This document shows, piece after piece, positions 35,191 through 44,816 of a DNA stretch of 64,000 nt (position 1 is the first letter of the stretch; every line of letters starts with the position of its first letter). The DNA is from Paenibacillus sp. FSL H8-0079 (GTDB lineage Bacteria > Bacillota > Bacilli > Paenibacillales > Paenibacillaceae). The stretch covers positions 5,580,001 through 5,644,000 of the forward strand of contig NZ_CP150300.1 of the NCBI RefSeq assembly GCF_037991315.1, given 5' to 3'. The notes under the pieces were generated by a model. The model had not been told where the DNA came from. It worked only from the letters and a program-made list of their open reading frames with translations, and ran no database searches. The translations under genes and the position numbers were made by a program.

Positions 35191-35256
35191 GTCCTCTACG
35201 TTCTCATGTAAATGGTTAGTTTAACTTATACAGCTGATTCGATCCGACTCCATATA

Positions 35257-35296
35257 ATAAAACATCCCCGTGGTGATACGGGGATATTTTATTTTG
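35257..35296 (+). terminator. Terminator between permease and sortase genes
   Basis: AATAAAACATCCCCG pairs with CGGGGATATTTTATT around TGGTGATA, followed by TT. Confidence 0.8.
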
Positions 35297-35418
35297 GGAC
35301 GGCTCTCCCTATGAACATTCCTCTATGCCCTTTCGTCCCTGTCCATATTTTGTATAGGTCGGTAAGTACAATAGAGAAAGGTACATTATTTTTCTTGGAC
35401 AACGGGAGTTGATGCATA

Positions 35419-36060
35419 ATGAAAAAATTCTCTATCCTGCTCATCCTGCTGGGCGTTCTGATCATCAGCTTGCCTTTCCTGCGGGAAACGTATTATGACT
35501 GGCAGCAAACCCAGGTCATGAACGATCTGGAGCAGTTGCAAAACGGCTTGTCTAAGCTGAATCACTCCTTCGAACAAGGTATACAGGATGCAGCTTCTAC
35601 CGAGCCGACTGCTGACAATACAGGTACAGTGCAGGAAGCCTCTTCGGATACGTTGGGGGTACTATCGATTGACAAGATTGATGTCCGCTTACCGATTCTG
35701 GAGGGTGCAACGGAAGACCATATGAAGGTAGCTGCAACCCATCTTGTGGAAACTACCAGCATTGGAAACAAAGGTAATGCAGCCATAGCCGCTCATCGCG
35801 CCCACAAAAAAGGACGACTGTTCAATCGCCTGGGGGAACTCCAGATTGGTGATTCAATGGAGGTCACTCTGGCAGATCGAACGATTATCCGGTACAAGGT
35901 AGATCAGATCTCCGTTGTGGAGCCGAATGACTTGTCTGTATTGGAAGACCCGGGGCTCGGACAAGTCCTCACCTTGATCACCTGTGATCCACTCATCAAT
36001 CCAACACATCGGCTAATTGTAAGAGCCATTGAAGTGAATCCGGATGTTGCCGGATTTTGA
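35419..36060 (+). CDS. Class D sortase
   Basis: A 213-residue membrane-anchored transpeptidase. The N-terminal helix (residues 4-20) anchors it, a variable extracytoplasmic stalk runs to about 75, and the sortase barrel follows. Catalytic residues are H126 in AAIAAHRAH, C189 in LITCDP and R198 in THRLIVRA. Sortase D enzymes cut LPxTG-like signals at the Thr-Gly bond and join the protein to cell wall. It is convergent with the LPXTG adhesin gene, 128 bases apart, so the adhesin is the likely substrate. The subclass is assigned from length and TLITC context. Confidence 0.88.
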   Translation: MKKFSILLILLGVLIISLPFLRETYYDWQQTQVMNDLEQLQNGLSKLNHSFEQGIQDAASTEPTADNTGTVQEASSDTLGVLSIDKIDVRLPILEGATEDHMKVAATHLVETTSIGNKGNAAIAAHRAHKKGRLFNRLGELQIGDSMEVTLADRTIIRYKVDQISVVEPNDLSVLEDPGLGQVLTLITCDPLINPTHRLIVRAIEVNPDVAGF

Positions 36061-36088
36061 TCCTCCCTAAGGTTTTAGCCAATAAAAC

Positions 36089-36150
36089 ACCCTCTAGTAT
36101 ATTCACACGGTGACTCTGAGTCACCGTTGTGAAAGCTAGAGGGTATTTTT
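36089..36150. terminator. Bidirectional terminator between sortase and adhesin genes
   Basis: ACCCTCTAG (36089-36097) pairs with CTAGAGGGT (36136-36144); an inner stem CACACGGTGACT/AGTCACCGTTGTG extends it. AT-rich tracts flank both sides. Confidence 0.88.
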
Positions 36151-36188
36151 ATCTGAATATGATCTGTTTCTGCATTACGTGCTGCGAT

Positions 36189-39100
36189 CTAGCGTTGAAA
36201 CGATTGTCTACGTCTGAAGTAGGCGTATCCCGCACTACCTAATGCCATCAGCATCATGCCTGTAACAGTGAAAGCCAATGTGCTCTTTTCACCTGTCTGC
36301 GGCAGCATTCCCTCTGATCCAGAGTTTCCGGCCTGCTGTGATGCAGAATTCCCAGTCCCCTGTGCCCCATCTGTGTCCGTTCCAGCAGGAGGTGCCAATG
36401 CACTATTTCCACCCTGTGTCTCTGTATCCCCAGCTGGAGGTGCAGTGTTATCACCGTTCGAAACGCCAGGTGAAGGAGGAGCTACTCCGTTATCTTCATC
36501 TGTTGGAATTTCGGTTCCGTCGTCAGGTTCTGTAGGTTCTGTAGGTTCAGTAATAACCGTGCCTGGAACCGACGGTCCTGGCGTTCCTGGTTCCAGTGTT
36601 ACTGGTTTTTCCGGGTCTGGTGTTACACCCGTAGTAGGTGTTCCCGGATTATAAGGTCCACTCGATCCACCTGATACTGGGATAACCTGATTTGTTTTTT
36701 CTACAACTACAGCTTCGGTTTGTATGTTCGTAATTTCAAATGGTACTGGTGTTGTGTCCAAGATATATCCATTAGGCGCTTTTATTTCAACCAACTGATA
36801 ATTATTGATATCCAAGTCTTCAAGTACAATTTCACCTTGTTGATTGGTTGTCAGTGTAGCTTCATCTAGACCTGTTACCTTGTGGAACTCCCAATTCCCA
36901 TTTGCGTCCATCAATGCAGTTTGGGCACGTAATTCAAATACAGCTCCTTGAAGATGCTGAGTTCGACCCGCATTGTATTTAATCAATTTTACAGAACGAT
37001 CATTTTCTTTATTTGCAATGGTCAATTGGGTTTCCGGTTTGGTAATAGATACAACCATCTCGGGCTGTTCAATCACAAAGCCTTCGGCCTTGGTTTCTAC
37101 CAATGTATATGAACCATAGGCCAAGTTATCAAATTCAATAACCCCGTTTATATCCGTAACCCGTGTGTCAACCACCGCATTTGTACTGTCATGCAGTTCG
37201 AATTCAATTCCAGCTAACACGGATTGATCCTTAGCGTTCACTTTAGTTACCAACAGCTTAGCATTCGTACCCTGCGTATTGGTTTGTGTGAGCGTAACAA
37301 TCTGTGTTTGATTGGCTACAATCGTAAGAGGTATAGGCGTTGAATCCAGTTGATAGAATTCAGGTGCCTCGACCTCAATCAATTCATAATCCCCTGGCTC
37401 CAGATCTGTTGCTCCGATCTTTCCATCCTCACCCGAAGTTATCGTATTGATCAACTGTCTGGTTTGACCATTTAGCAGGTACAATTCGAATGTTGCACCT
37501 TTTAGCGTTTTTATACTGTCAGTAGCATCCACCTTGGTTAATTGGAAACCTTGACGAATTTTCTCGTTAACCACTTCAAATGATGCGTCAGCATCCATAA
37601 AGAGGATCGTTTTACCGGCAATAGCACCATAGTCTGCATCAATCAAGTATCCCGCTGGTGCTGAAACTTCCTTCAACTTATAGGCTACACCATCGGTTGC
37701 ATGTAATCTGTAGTTTCGAGAGGTGCTCGTCTCACCCTTCACATCCGTTGGTTTCAATGTTTCCAGAAGCGTAGTTCCCGAAGCATTATAGATCGCGAAC
37801 ACCGCTCCCTCCAGTGGAAGACTTGCATCATCGACTTTGTGAATTTTCAATTTACCTACACCCGTAGATGCACCACCGCCAGCACCCGCCATGGAAACAC
37901 GAATTCCACTCTGCTGATCTGAACCCGTCACTGAGGACGATTGACCTGCAAACTGAACATTATTCTCTATTCTTGCACCACTATCGGCATTAATAAAGGA
38001 TTGATATTCCAAAATAAAAGCGGTTCTCATTTCATTCTTAAAGGTGAATGTAAAGGTGTTATCCTCCACAACCAGTTCATACTCATTGGAATCAACCATA
38101 CCTGCCTTGGTCGATATAGTGCCAGAGTTGTTTGCTGGCAGATTGGTCGCATATAACTTCAACGTATCGGCAAGCAAAATTTGGTTATCCGATAACGTGT
38201 CTGTTAATACGGAACCTGCTGTAATATAGGATTGGCTTGGGTTGATATTAACAGTCCAGGAAGCTTTATCACTTGAGCCGATCTGCTGTCCTGTTTTGTG
38301 AACGTATATCCCACCATGAGCGGGTGTCACAGACACTGATTTTTCGAATCGCAATGGGCCGCCAAGGCCATCGTTCAGCGTTGCATGATTGGAGTATGTG
38401 CCATCAACATCATATGCCCCATCCAAACTGGTCTTATATACGATTCGATAGGCTTCTTTTCCTATGTTGCCGAGGTCTAAAGCAAAGCCCTTTCCGTCAG
38501 TGTTCAATTTGAAATCCCCTGCTGCAGGAGTAACCTCATCACCAATCGCAGTGACATTATTCTCTCCCTCCAGCTTGAGCTTGTTCACTTTTAAAGATCC
38601 GTCTACAAAAGATTGATTACCTGTATACGCATCCTTGAGAATAGCATTCTGGATCTCATATAAATTATAATTCACATCGATCGTCCAGGTGATCGTTTTA
38701 TCTTTAGCGCTATATTCGCCTTTTTTATTACCGTTCTCAATCGTATAACTTTGTGGTTTGACCACAGCCGATTTGGTAATCGAAGCTTGAGGTACATTCG
38801 CTTCGTTCCAATTCAAAGTAGCTTCGTTACGATATTCATTATTCGTTGGCATACCTGCCGTTGGATCAAAGCTGGTTTTGTACGTGATTACATGTTCTTT
38901 ATCAATCATACCACCAGCCTTCAATTGAAGAGAGAAGCCTTTTTCAAAGTTAAGATCACCTGAACCAGCTTCTGGCTCAGCCTCAAACTGATCCGCTTGC
39001 TCTCCACTAATTTGCAGACTGCCCGGAATCAGTTTCATATTTCTACCTTCGTAATTGTCTGTAATAACGATGTCCGTCATTTCCTTCAAATCACGGTTCA

Positions 39101-40721
39101 ACACAATCTGCCATTCGATTTCTTTTGTGTTGAAGTTTTCACTTTTTACGCTCTTTGCAAAAATAACTTCCTGAATATCTCTTTTTCCTTCTTTCGAAGT
39201 GTCATCATACATCTTCACCGTATTGGATACGGTAGTGTCTGCATACACACGGTCAATCGCTTGGGTTTGATATTCAATTTCATAAGCCTCGGCGATGCCA
39301 TTCTTAAATTGTAGCTTTAATCCTTCATCGAAGCCTGTACCAACTCCTTGCAGTGTATAAGATTCTGGAGCTAACAGAGTAGTCCCCGCAGGCTTTCCAC
39401 TAGAATCAATATTCACTTGATTTACTTTTACCGAACCTGGAACCAATTCCTGTTTTGCAGTATCAAAACGGTCTTCAATCCATGCATTCGTCTGAGTGAT
39501 AGCTTGTTGATTGTAATTATATTGTACTTTCCATGTGATCGTCTGGGTCACCGGATCATACGTACTATCTTGCCCGGATTTATTCAACGGCTCATTAAAG
39601 CTTACAGTTACCCTATCGGTGTCTGTTTCTTTATCCATCTGATCCCCTGTAAGTTCTACCTTATTTTCATATGGAACGTTAGTAAAAGATCCGCTCGTCG
39701 GGGCTTTAATACTCGTTGTGTATGTCACCCGGTAAGCTTTCTCGATATTGCCGAAGTTAATTGGAAATTGAGTTGCTGTTCGGTCTATAGCTCCTTCTTT
39801 GACAGTTCCGTTCAATTGAACCTGTAATTCACGAATCTCAATATTCCCTTTGAGTTCCAGACCTTGCGGAAGTGTGTCCATCAGAGAGGCATTTTTGATT
39901 TCCTTTTCCCCTTGATTAAAGTCAACCGTCCAGTTAATTTCATCTGAGTTGAAATTGTTATTATTTGCAAAGCCTGATTTCGTGAGTTCATCCTTGGCCG
40001 TGTTAGCAAAGTGTACATTAATTATGCCTTGCCCACTAGAGCTAAAATCTATCGGTTGCTTCAAGCCACCGTCCATCTTGCTCTCGTCAAACTTGATCCA
40101 AACGTAAAAGTTACCTTTTAATTCCGAACCAACGATTTGATCATTAAACGTAAACGTGACCGTACCATCGGGATTCACCACATATTCCCCAACATCACCA
40201 TCCAGTGTTCCTGTTAATTGCGATTCAATCTTGAACTTGTCTGGGAGGTCGAACGTGTACGTAGATCCGTCTCCATAACCATGGGAATCGTTTGGTAGTG
40301 CCCATTTAAAGAACACAGCTACCTCATCCTTGATACTTGGTCTGACTGTCTCAATTTCATCCCCTTGAGGCTGAACCGTTCCGTTTACCACTTCAGGTAC
40401 TTGATTGTACATTTGTACACTTGTAATTAAATCTTCCTTGATCTCAGAGCCTGCGGATGCATTAAGCAAACGCATCGCATTTCCTGCCTGATCTCCTGGA
40501 GTACTCGCATCTTCTTCCAGAGTAGCAGCGTCACCGTTGTTTCCCTCTCCCGAAACTGCCGAACCTTCTTCTGATGCTGTATCGCTCATTGCACTGGCTG
40601 GCAAATTAGTCATTTCATCCTGAGCATGCATCGTTGGTGTAAATATCCAACCCTGCATCATTTGCGTGACCAGCAATAGAGCAATGATCACTATGCTCAC
40701 TTTTTTCCTCATTTTTTGCAT
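36189..40721 (-). CDS. LPXTG-anchored adhesin with collagen-binding-like and Cna-B domains
   Basis: A 1510-residue surface protein. The signal peptide covers about residues 1-33. From about 95 to 930 lie five or more repeats of a collagen-adhesin-like Ig fold, marked by blocks such as DEINWTVDFNQGEKEI, TITWKVQYNYNQQ, EIEWQIVLNRDLKEM, TITWTIDVNYNLYEI and KASWTVNINPSQ. Four Cna-B/SpaA domains follow (about 945-1370) with lysines in KIHKVD, LTKVDA, VTKVNA and LIKYNA and the paired glutamate blocks LKEVSAPAGY, LIEVEAPEFY, LVETKAEGF and LVEIKAPNGY, which should form isopeptide bonds. A Pro/Thr/Gly-rich wall spanner leads to LPQTGE at 1473, a helix and FRRRQ. The sortase gene lies next to it. The exact start is ATG 40721 or 40712. 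Confidence 0.9.
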   Translation of the reverse strand: MQKMRKKVSIVIIALLLVTQMMQGWIFTPTMHAQDEMTNLPASAMSDTASEEGSAVSGEGNNGDAATLEEDASTPGDQAGNAMRLLNASAGSEIKEDLITSVQMYNQVPEVVNGTVQPQGDEIETVRPSIKDEVAVFFKWALPNDSHGYGDGSTYTFDLPDKFKIESQLTGTLDGDVGEYVVNPDGTVTFTFNDQIVGSELKGNFYVWIKFDESKMDGGLKQPIDFSSSGQGIINVHFANTAKDELTKSGFANNNNFNSDEINWTVDFNQGEKEIKNASLMDTLPQGLELKGNIEIRELQVQLNGTVKEGAIDRTATQFPINFGNIEKAYRVTYTTSIKAPTSGSFTNVPYENKVELTGDQMDKETDTDRVTVSFNEPLNKSGQDSTYDPVTQTITWKVQYNYNQQAITQTNAWIEDRFDTAKQELVPGSVKVNQVNIDSSGKPAGTTLLAPESYTLQGVGTGFDEGLKLQFKNGIAEAYEIEYQTQAIDRVYADTTVSNTVKMYDDTSKEGKRDIQEVIFAKSVKSENFNTKEIEWQIVLNRDLKEMTDIVITDNYEGRNMKLIPGSLQISGEQADQFEAEPEAGSGDLNFEKGFSLQLKAGGMIDKEHVITYKTSFDPTAGMPTNNEYRNEATLNWNEANVPQASITKSAVVKPQSYTIENGNKKGEYSAKDKTITWTIDVNYNLYEIQNAILKDAYTGNQSFVDGSLKVNKLKLEGENNVTAIGDEVTPAAGDFKLNTDGKGFALDLGNIGKEAYRIVYKTSLDGAYDVDGTYSNHATLNDGLGGPLRFEKSVSVTPAHGGIYVHKTGQQIGSSDKASWTVNINPSQSYITAGSVLTDTLSDNQILLADTLKLYATNLPANNSGTISTKAGMVDSNEYELVVEDNTFTFTFKNEMRTAFILEYQSFINADSGARIENNVQFAGQSSSVTGSDQQSGIRVSMAGAGGGASTGVGKLKIHKVDDASLPLEGAVFAIYNASGTTLLETLKPTDVKGETSTSRNYRLHATDGVAYKLKEVSAPAGYLIDADYGAIAGKTILFMDADASFEVVNEKIRQGFQLTKVDATDSIKTLKGATFELYLLNGQTRQLINTITSGEDGKIGATDLEPGDYELIEVEAPEFYQLDSTPIPLTIVANQTQIVTLTQTNTQGTNAKLLVTKVNAKDQSVLAGIEFELHDSTNAVVDTRVTDINGVIEFDNLAYGSYTLVETKAEGFVIEQPEMVVSITKPETQLTIANKENDRSVKLIKYNAGRTQHLQGAVFELRAQTALMDANGNWEFHKVTGLDEATLTTNQQGEIVLEDLDINNYQLVEIKAPNGYILDTTPVPFEITNIQTEAVVVEKTNQVIPVSGGSSGPYNPGTPTTGVTPDPEKPVTLEPGTPGPSVPGTVITEPTEPTEPDDGTEIPTDEDNGVAPPSPGVSNGDNTAPPAGDTETQGGNSALAPPAGTDTDGAQGTGNSASQQAGNSGSEGMLPQTGEKSTLAFTVTGMMLMALGSAGYAYFRRRQSFQR

Positions 40722-40817
40722 TTCCTCCTCTAACGTAGTGTTGGCTTACGCCGAAGATTAGAATAGCAAAGCGACATATACAAAAAATAGACAACCTATA
40801 AACCCTTGTCATTGAAC

Positions 40818-40853
40818 ACAAAAAAGAACGCTCCTCAAACGGAGCGTCCTGTT
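40818..40853 (-). terminator. Terminator of transglutaminase-like gene
   Basis: ACGCTCC (40828-40834) pairs with GGAGCGT (40841-40847). On the minus strand TTCTTTTTT follows. It separates this gene from the adhesin gene. Confidence 0.82.
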
Positions 40854-40865
40854 CAAAAACGTTTG

Positions 40866-41993
40866 TTAAAGTTTCCAGTTAATTTTAACGCGTAAATCTG
40901 TGGTACCTTCCATTTTGGACACATAATAGGAAATCGATTTCATGCCAAGCTGGTACAAACCCTGCAAATCTTCAATCAGCCCAGCCTCAGTACCCTTGTA
41001 CCTGAATGTGAGCGAGGTTCCGCCTTCCTTCAGCGTGCTTTGAACCTTGGTCTTCAGCGCAGCATGGCCTTTAACCGCATCCTTTTCATCATACAGGGAA
41101 TAGTCGAGAGCGTGGTACAGCTTCTGATAGGCAGCCTTTTTGCTATCTCCGGCCTTCACCAGCTTCAATAAAGCTTCCCGATAAGGAGCTGACGCAGCAG
41201 GGTACTTGCTTTTGCCTGTCCAGATATGGTCACGTGCCATCTCATCATCGCTGAGCAGATAATAGCTGTGGCTTACCTTACCTTTGCGGTCAGGGGTTGG
41301 ATCATCCCAGGTGGTATCCATGTGATACCACTTGCCGTCCAGGTTGACGATATTCCAGGCATGAAGCTGTCCACCTGCTGTGCCTTCCACAATCCGATTA
41401 TCAATGCCCACTCGCTCCAGCATCCGATAAGCCAGCAGTGAATATCCCTGACAGACGGTACTGCCTGTAACAAGCCCGTCGTAGGCCGTATATTTCTTCA
41501 GAGAGGTATCATAGGAAAGGTTAAGCACAATCCAATCATGGATAACCTTGACCTTCTCATGATCCGTCATGCCTGGTTTGATGATTTCTTTCAACACGTT
41601 CGTGACTTTACGATTCACATAATCGGTCTGTTCCTTGGTCTCCCGGTAGGAGAGCGTCACATGTACTTCGGCCGACACATTGGAACCTTTATAATTAAAT
41701 GCATAACTTTTAACGGTATATTGAATATAGGGGTCACTCTTCATTGCCTCATCGATGGAGGTTTGCAATTGTTTTTTCAGGCCTTTCACATTGCCTTTGT
41801 ATGTAAAAACAAGTTCCTCCGTTCGCTGTGACATTGCCGTAAGCAAGGTCTGGCGCAGATCCGTAGCCGTAGATATATCTGATGTACCCGATGCAGCATA
41901 CAGCTGATCCAGATCAACCGTACGTGGTAACGCTACAGCAATCAGACAGCCTGCCAGCAATATGGTGAACATTCGTTTCCCGTTCTTACCCAT
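40866..41993 (-). CDS. Secreted transglutaminase-like protein
   Basis: A 375-residue protein with signal peptide (about 1-34). The transglutaminase-core domain (about 135-240) has the Cys-His-Asp triad: C181 in GSTVCQGYSLL, H211 in GGQLHAWNI and D226 in WYHMDTTWDDP. N-terminal and C-terminal flanks share a short repeated pattern (LVFTYKGNVKGLKKQLQ near 61 and LTFRYKGTEAGLIEDLQ near 322), which looks like a duplicated domain. Such proteins act as peptidases or cross-linkers in the envelope; substrate unknown. It is upstream of the adhesin gene on the same strand but separated by a terminator. Confidence 0.87.
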   Translation of the reverse strand: MGKNGKRMFTILLAGCLIAVALPRTVDLDQLYAASGTSDISTATDLRQTLLTAMSQRTEELVFTYKGNVKGLKKQLQTSIDEAMKSDPYIQYTVKSYAFNYKGSNVSAEVHVTLSYRETKEQTDYVNRKVTNVLKEIIKPGMTDHEKVKVIHDWIVLNLSYDTSLKKYTAYDGLVTGSTVCQGYSLLAYRMLERVGIDNRIVEGTAGGQLHAWNIVNLDGKWYHMDTTWDDPTPDRKGKVSHSYYLLSDDEMARDHIWTGKSKYPAASAPYREALLKLVKAGDSKKAAYQKLYHALDYSLYDEKDAVKGHAALKTKVQSTLKEGGTSLTFRYKGTEAGLIEDLQGLYQLGMKSISYYVSKMEGTTDLRVKINWKL

Positions 41994-42085
41994 GAAAGGA
42001 ACCCACCCCTCTTTGCAAAGTTCTCACGCCCTATTGTATCACAAAAGGCTCTGTCGTCATTCTTCTAGTTTTGTCAAAGCAAATC

Positions 42086-42114
42086 AAAAGAGACCTTCAA
42101 TGGAAGGTCCCTCT
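42086..42114 (-). terminator. Terminator of SLH protein gene
   Basis: AGACCTTC pairs with GAAGGTC around AATG, with flanking AGAG/CTCT. On the minus strand TCTTTTG follows. Confidence 0.75.
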
Positions 42115-42194
42115 GATCTTCAGTTCAATGAATCACGATTACCCGTTATCTTCATCCTATGATTCACACGGGCACGATATGCGTCATTCCTCGT

Positions 42195-44588
42195 CTAATA
42201 CAGACGATTACCACTCATAAACGTATCTGTCTTGCCTTGAAGCTTGGCAAGCCGTTCCAATACCTGTGATGCTTCAGCTACCGTCACTTTGCGTGCAGGC
42301 ATGAATCGTCCTTCAATCGAAGGAAGCAAGCCGAGCTTCAAACTCAGGGAAACCGCTCCCTTGCTCGTAATGGCACTGGCATCCGCAATGTTGGGAAGAT
42401 CCGATGGCAACGTGTAGAATCCGGCCAGTTTCTCATAGCGTAAAATACGTACAAGTAGCACTGCCAATTCTTCACGTGTCATCTCTTCTTGCGGATTCAA
42501 ATTCTGTTCAGGGTCCGCTCCGGCAAGCCAGCGCTGATCAATTAATGCCCGAACTGCCTTATAATACGGGCTGTCAGGCGTCACATCAGCGTACAGCTTG
42601 TCATCTCCGTCCCCACTATAGTAGAGATCCATATTCGGGTTAATCGCTCTTGCCAAATAGTTAAACCAGTCACCTCGGGTGATCACACGATCCGGGAATA
42701 CACGTCCCTGCTCATCCGCAAGCAACACGCCATGCTGCATCATATTACGAAGAGCTGCTTCGGCCACATGGCCGGAAATATCCGTGGGATCGGCCTTGGC
42801 TACAGAGCTTGTGTCCCCGTATAACAACGTCCATTCTCCTGTGTTAGCATCCAGCACTTCATAGTTGCCGTAGATCGAATGATCATCTCGTGTAGGCATA
42901 TAAGCCAGGTTAACTCCCACCGGTATGATTTCACCGCTGTTCGTACCCCATCCACCGTAACGCGAATACGCCAGAACCAGCTTGAACTCTTCCAGATAGA
43001 TTGCCTTTGCCTCATCGTAACTGATAGCTGGCTCTTTCTCTGCTGGCAGTTGTTCAGGCGTAGCGGCAATACGCGTATAGAATTCGTTAACTGTTCCGTT
43101 GTTCAACACCTGTACTTGTGCCGTATCATCCTTAACCGGAATTCCGTTCAGATACCGTTGGAACATAAAGGTGCGGGCATCGTCTATCTCAATAACGTTA
43201 GCCAACCGGAACTGCTCCGTTGCATCTGGAACTAGCGCAATAACCGTGTTCATCGCCAGTTTCTCAGCCTGTTTCCGGGTTACCAACTTCTCTGCCTTCT
43301 CTTCAGTTGGCTTCTCCTGCTCCATCTCCGGTCCCATTCGTTGCATCATTGTATAGCTGTAGATCTGTCCTGTAACTGCATCTACCTGTGCTGAGATATC
43401 CCGCATGAACATATAGGACATATTGGCACTTCGATCACTCCAGCTCAGACTCCACACCTGATTGTTCGGACTTGTGTACAATCCCTTACTTAACTGGCTG
43501 TGCTCCAGCTTGTAACCTTTCGGAATATCAAAGTTCGTTGCCACCCGATTGGCGGCCTGCTGTACATTTAACCTCGTACCCTTAGCCGGGACAAAAGGAG
43601 TTACATCACCTTTCAACTTCGTATCCTGCTGTAAAGAATCTTCATCTACGGCTTTACCTGTTAAAGTATTAATCCGTTCCAACGTATTAGCCTCAATCGG
43701 AACGATACTGATATTTTTCGGTGTGTAGCCAAGGTAATACTGCTGACCCTGTTTGGAAGACAGTCGGTCTTTGGAGATATAAGCTAGCTCCACATCGAAC
43801 TGTTCTTCAAACTGCTGTCTGGCTTTCTCTTCTGAAGCTGCCGGTTTCGATGAAGGATACTTAGCTGCGGTAGTACCTCGTGAGTAACCTGTCACCAAAC
43901 CACTTTCATCCACATTTATGTAGACTGTCTCTGCGTCAGATAACAATCCGTCATGTTTTAACTGGTAAGCATATCGGTACTCTGTTCTGCCGAACAATGA
44001 CTGTTGTTCAATGGAAGAATACAGATCTCCAAGCGGAGCATACTCCGTGTCCTTCAGACCTGGAATCGCTTGGTACAACAGTGCCACTGCCTTCTCTTCG
44101 GCTTCAGCTTTGGTTAGCTTCACATCCGATTCCGAGATATGCTTATCCATGACATCCGACGGCAAATGTACACTTAACACTTCCCCTGTGCCTGCATGTA
44201 CCGTTGCATTGAATCCTGACGTATGATTGCCTTGTGTGATCTGGAACCCGATCTCCCATGCCTTGTAGTCTGGCGGTGGGTAAGAATTAGGTGAATCGAA
44301 TCGTGCAGATGAGATTTTTGCTTTCTTTAACAAAGGAAATAGCTTCAGTATATTTTCACTGGCTTGCCTGGATGAGATTTTTGCTCCCTCAGGCACGTCA
44401 TTGCTCGTTGCGTCTAGTTGTTCATTATCCCCCGTTGTTGCTTCGGTCACCTGTTCAGCTCTCGCGGCTGATGCGCTGCCTGCAAAACCTGGTGTTTGCG
44501 AAGCAAGTAGCAGTGTTGCCATCGCTGCCGTTGTTGCTTTGGTTGCGAACATTTTGAAACGTACATTAAACTTCCAATTCAAACTCAA
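42195..44588 (-). CDS. S-layer homology protein with YcdB/YcdC-type domains
   Basis: A 797-residue secreted protein. The signal peptide ends near residue 40 (GFAGSASAARA). Two YcdB/YcdC repeat units occupy about 70-420 and 430-600, each with a PepSY-like pattern (KAWEIGFQITQ, GEVLSVHLP; NQVWSLSWSDR, GQIYSYTMM). Three SLH modules close the protein (about 610-795): VFPDRVITRGDWFNYLAR, LYADVTPDSPYYKAVRALIDQRWL and FMPARKVTVAEASQVLERL. SLH modules hold proteins to pyruvylated cell-wall polymer. The frame opens at 44618, but GGGAGAGG lies before TTG 44588, which gives a better basic N-terminus; a TTG start is proposed. Confidence 0.85.
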   Translation of the reverse strand: MSLNWKFNVRFKMFATKATTAAMATLLLASQTPGFAGSASAARAEQVTEATTGDNEQLDATSNDVPEGAKISSRQASENILKLFPLLKKAKISSARFDSPNSYPPPDYKAWEIGFQITQGNHTSGFNATVHAGTGEVLSVHLPSDVMDKHISESDVKLTKAEAEEKAVALLYQAIPGLKDTEYAPLGDLYSSIEQQSLFGRTEYRYAYQLKHDGLLSDAETVYINVDESGLVTGYSRGTTAAKYPSSKPAASEEKARQQFEEQFDVELAYISKDRLSSKQGQQYYLGYTPKNISIVPIEANTLERINTLTGKAVDEDSLQQDTKLKGDVTPFVPAKGTRLNVQQAANRVATNFDIPKGYKLEHSQLSKGLYTSPNNQVWSLSWSDRSANMSYMFMRDISAQVDAVTGQIYSYTMMQRMGPEMEQEKPTEEKAEKLVTRKQAEKLAMNTVIALVPDATEQFRLANVIEIDDARTFMFQRYLNGIPVKDDTAQVQVLNNGTVNEFYTRIAATPEQLPAEKEPAISYDEAKAIYLEEFKLVLAYSRYGGWGTNSGEIIPVGVNLAYMPTRDDHSIYGNYEVLDANTGEWTLLYGDTSSVAKADPTDISGHVAEAALRNMMQHGVLLADEQGRVFPDRVITRGDWFNYLARAINPNMDLYYSGDGDDKLYADVTPDSPYYKAVRALIDQRWLAGADPEQNLNPQEEMTREELAVLLVRILRYEKLAGFYTLPSDLPNIADASAITSKGAVSLSLKLGLLPSIEGRFMPARKVTVAEASQVLERLAKLQGKTDTFMSGNRLY

Positions 44589-44745
44589 ATCTGGACCTCT
44601 CCCTTCAATTTCATACAAAGAAGCATAGCAAATAACCTCGCATGAATATTGCCAGTCTATTCTATGATACCATAAGCTTCCTTTTTAATGGTCGTTTTCC
44701 CGGCAATTTTACAAATGTGAATTTCTGCATATTGTTCATAACAGC

Positions 44746-44774
44746 AAAAAAACGCCAACCACGTTGGCGTTTTC
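44746..44774 (-). terminator. Terminator of alpha/beta hydrolase gene
   Basis: AACGCCAAC (44751-44759) pairs with GTTGGCGTT (44763-44771); on the minus strand TTTTTTT follows. Confidence 0.9.
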
Positions 44775-44816
44775 TCTGTTAGCCTGCACTCTTATGTAGG
44801 CCTGATTCTATCTGGT

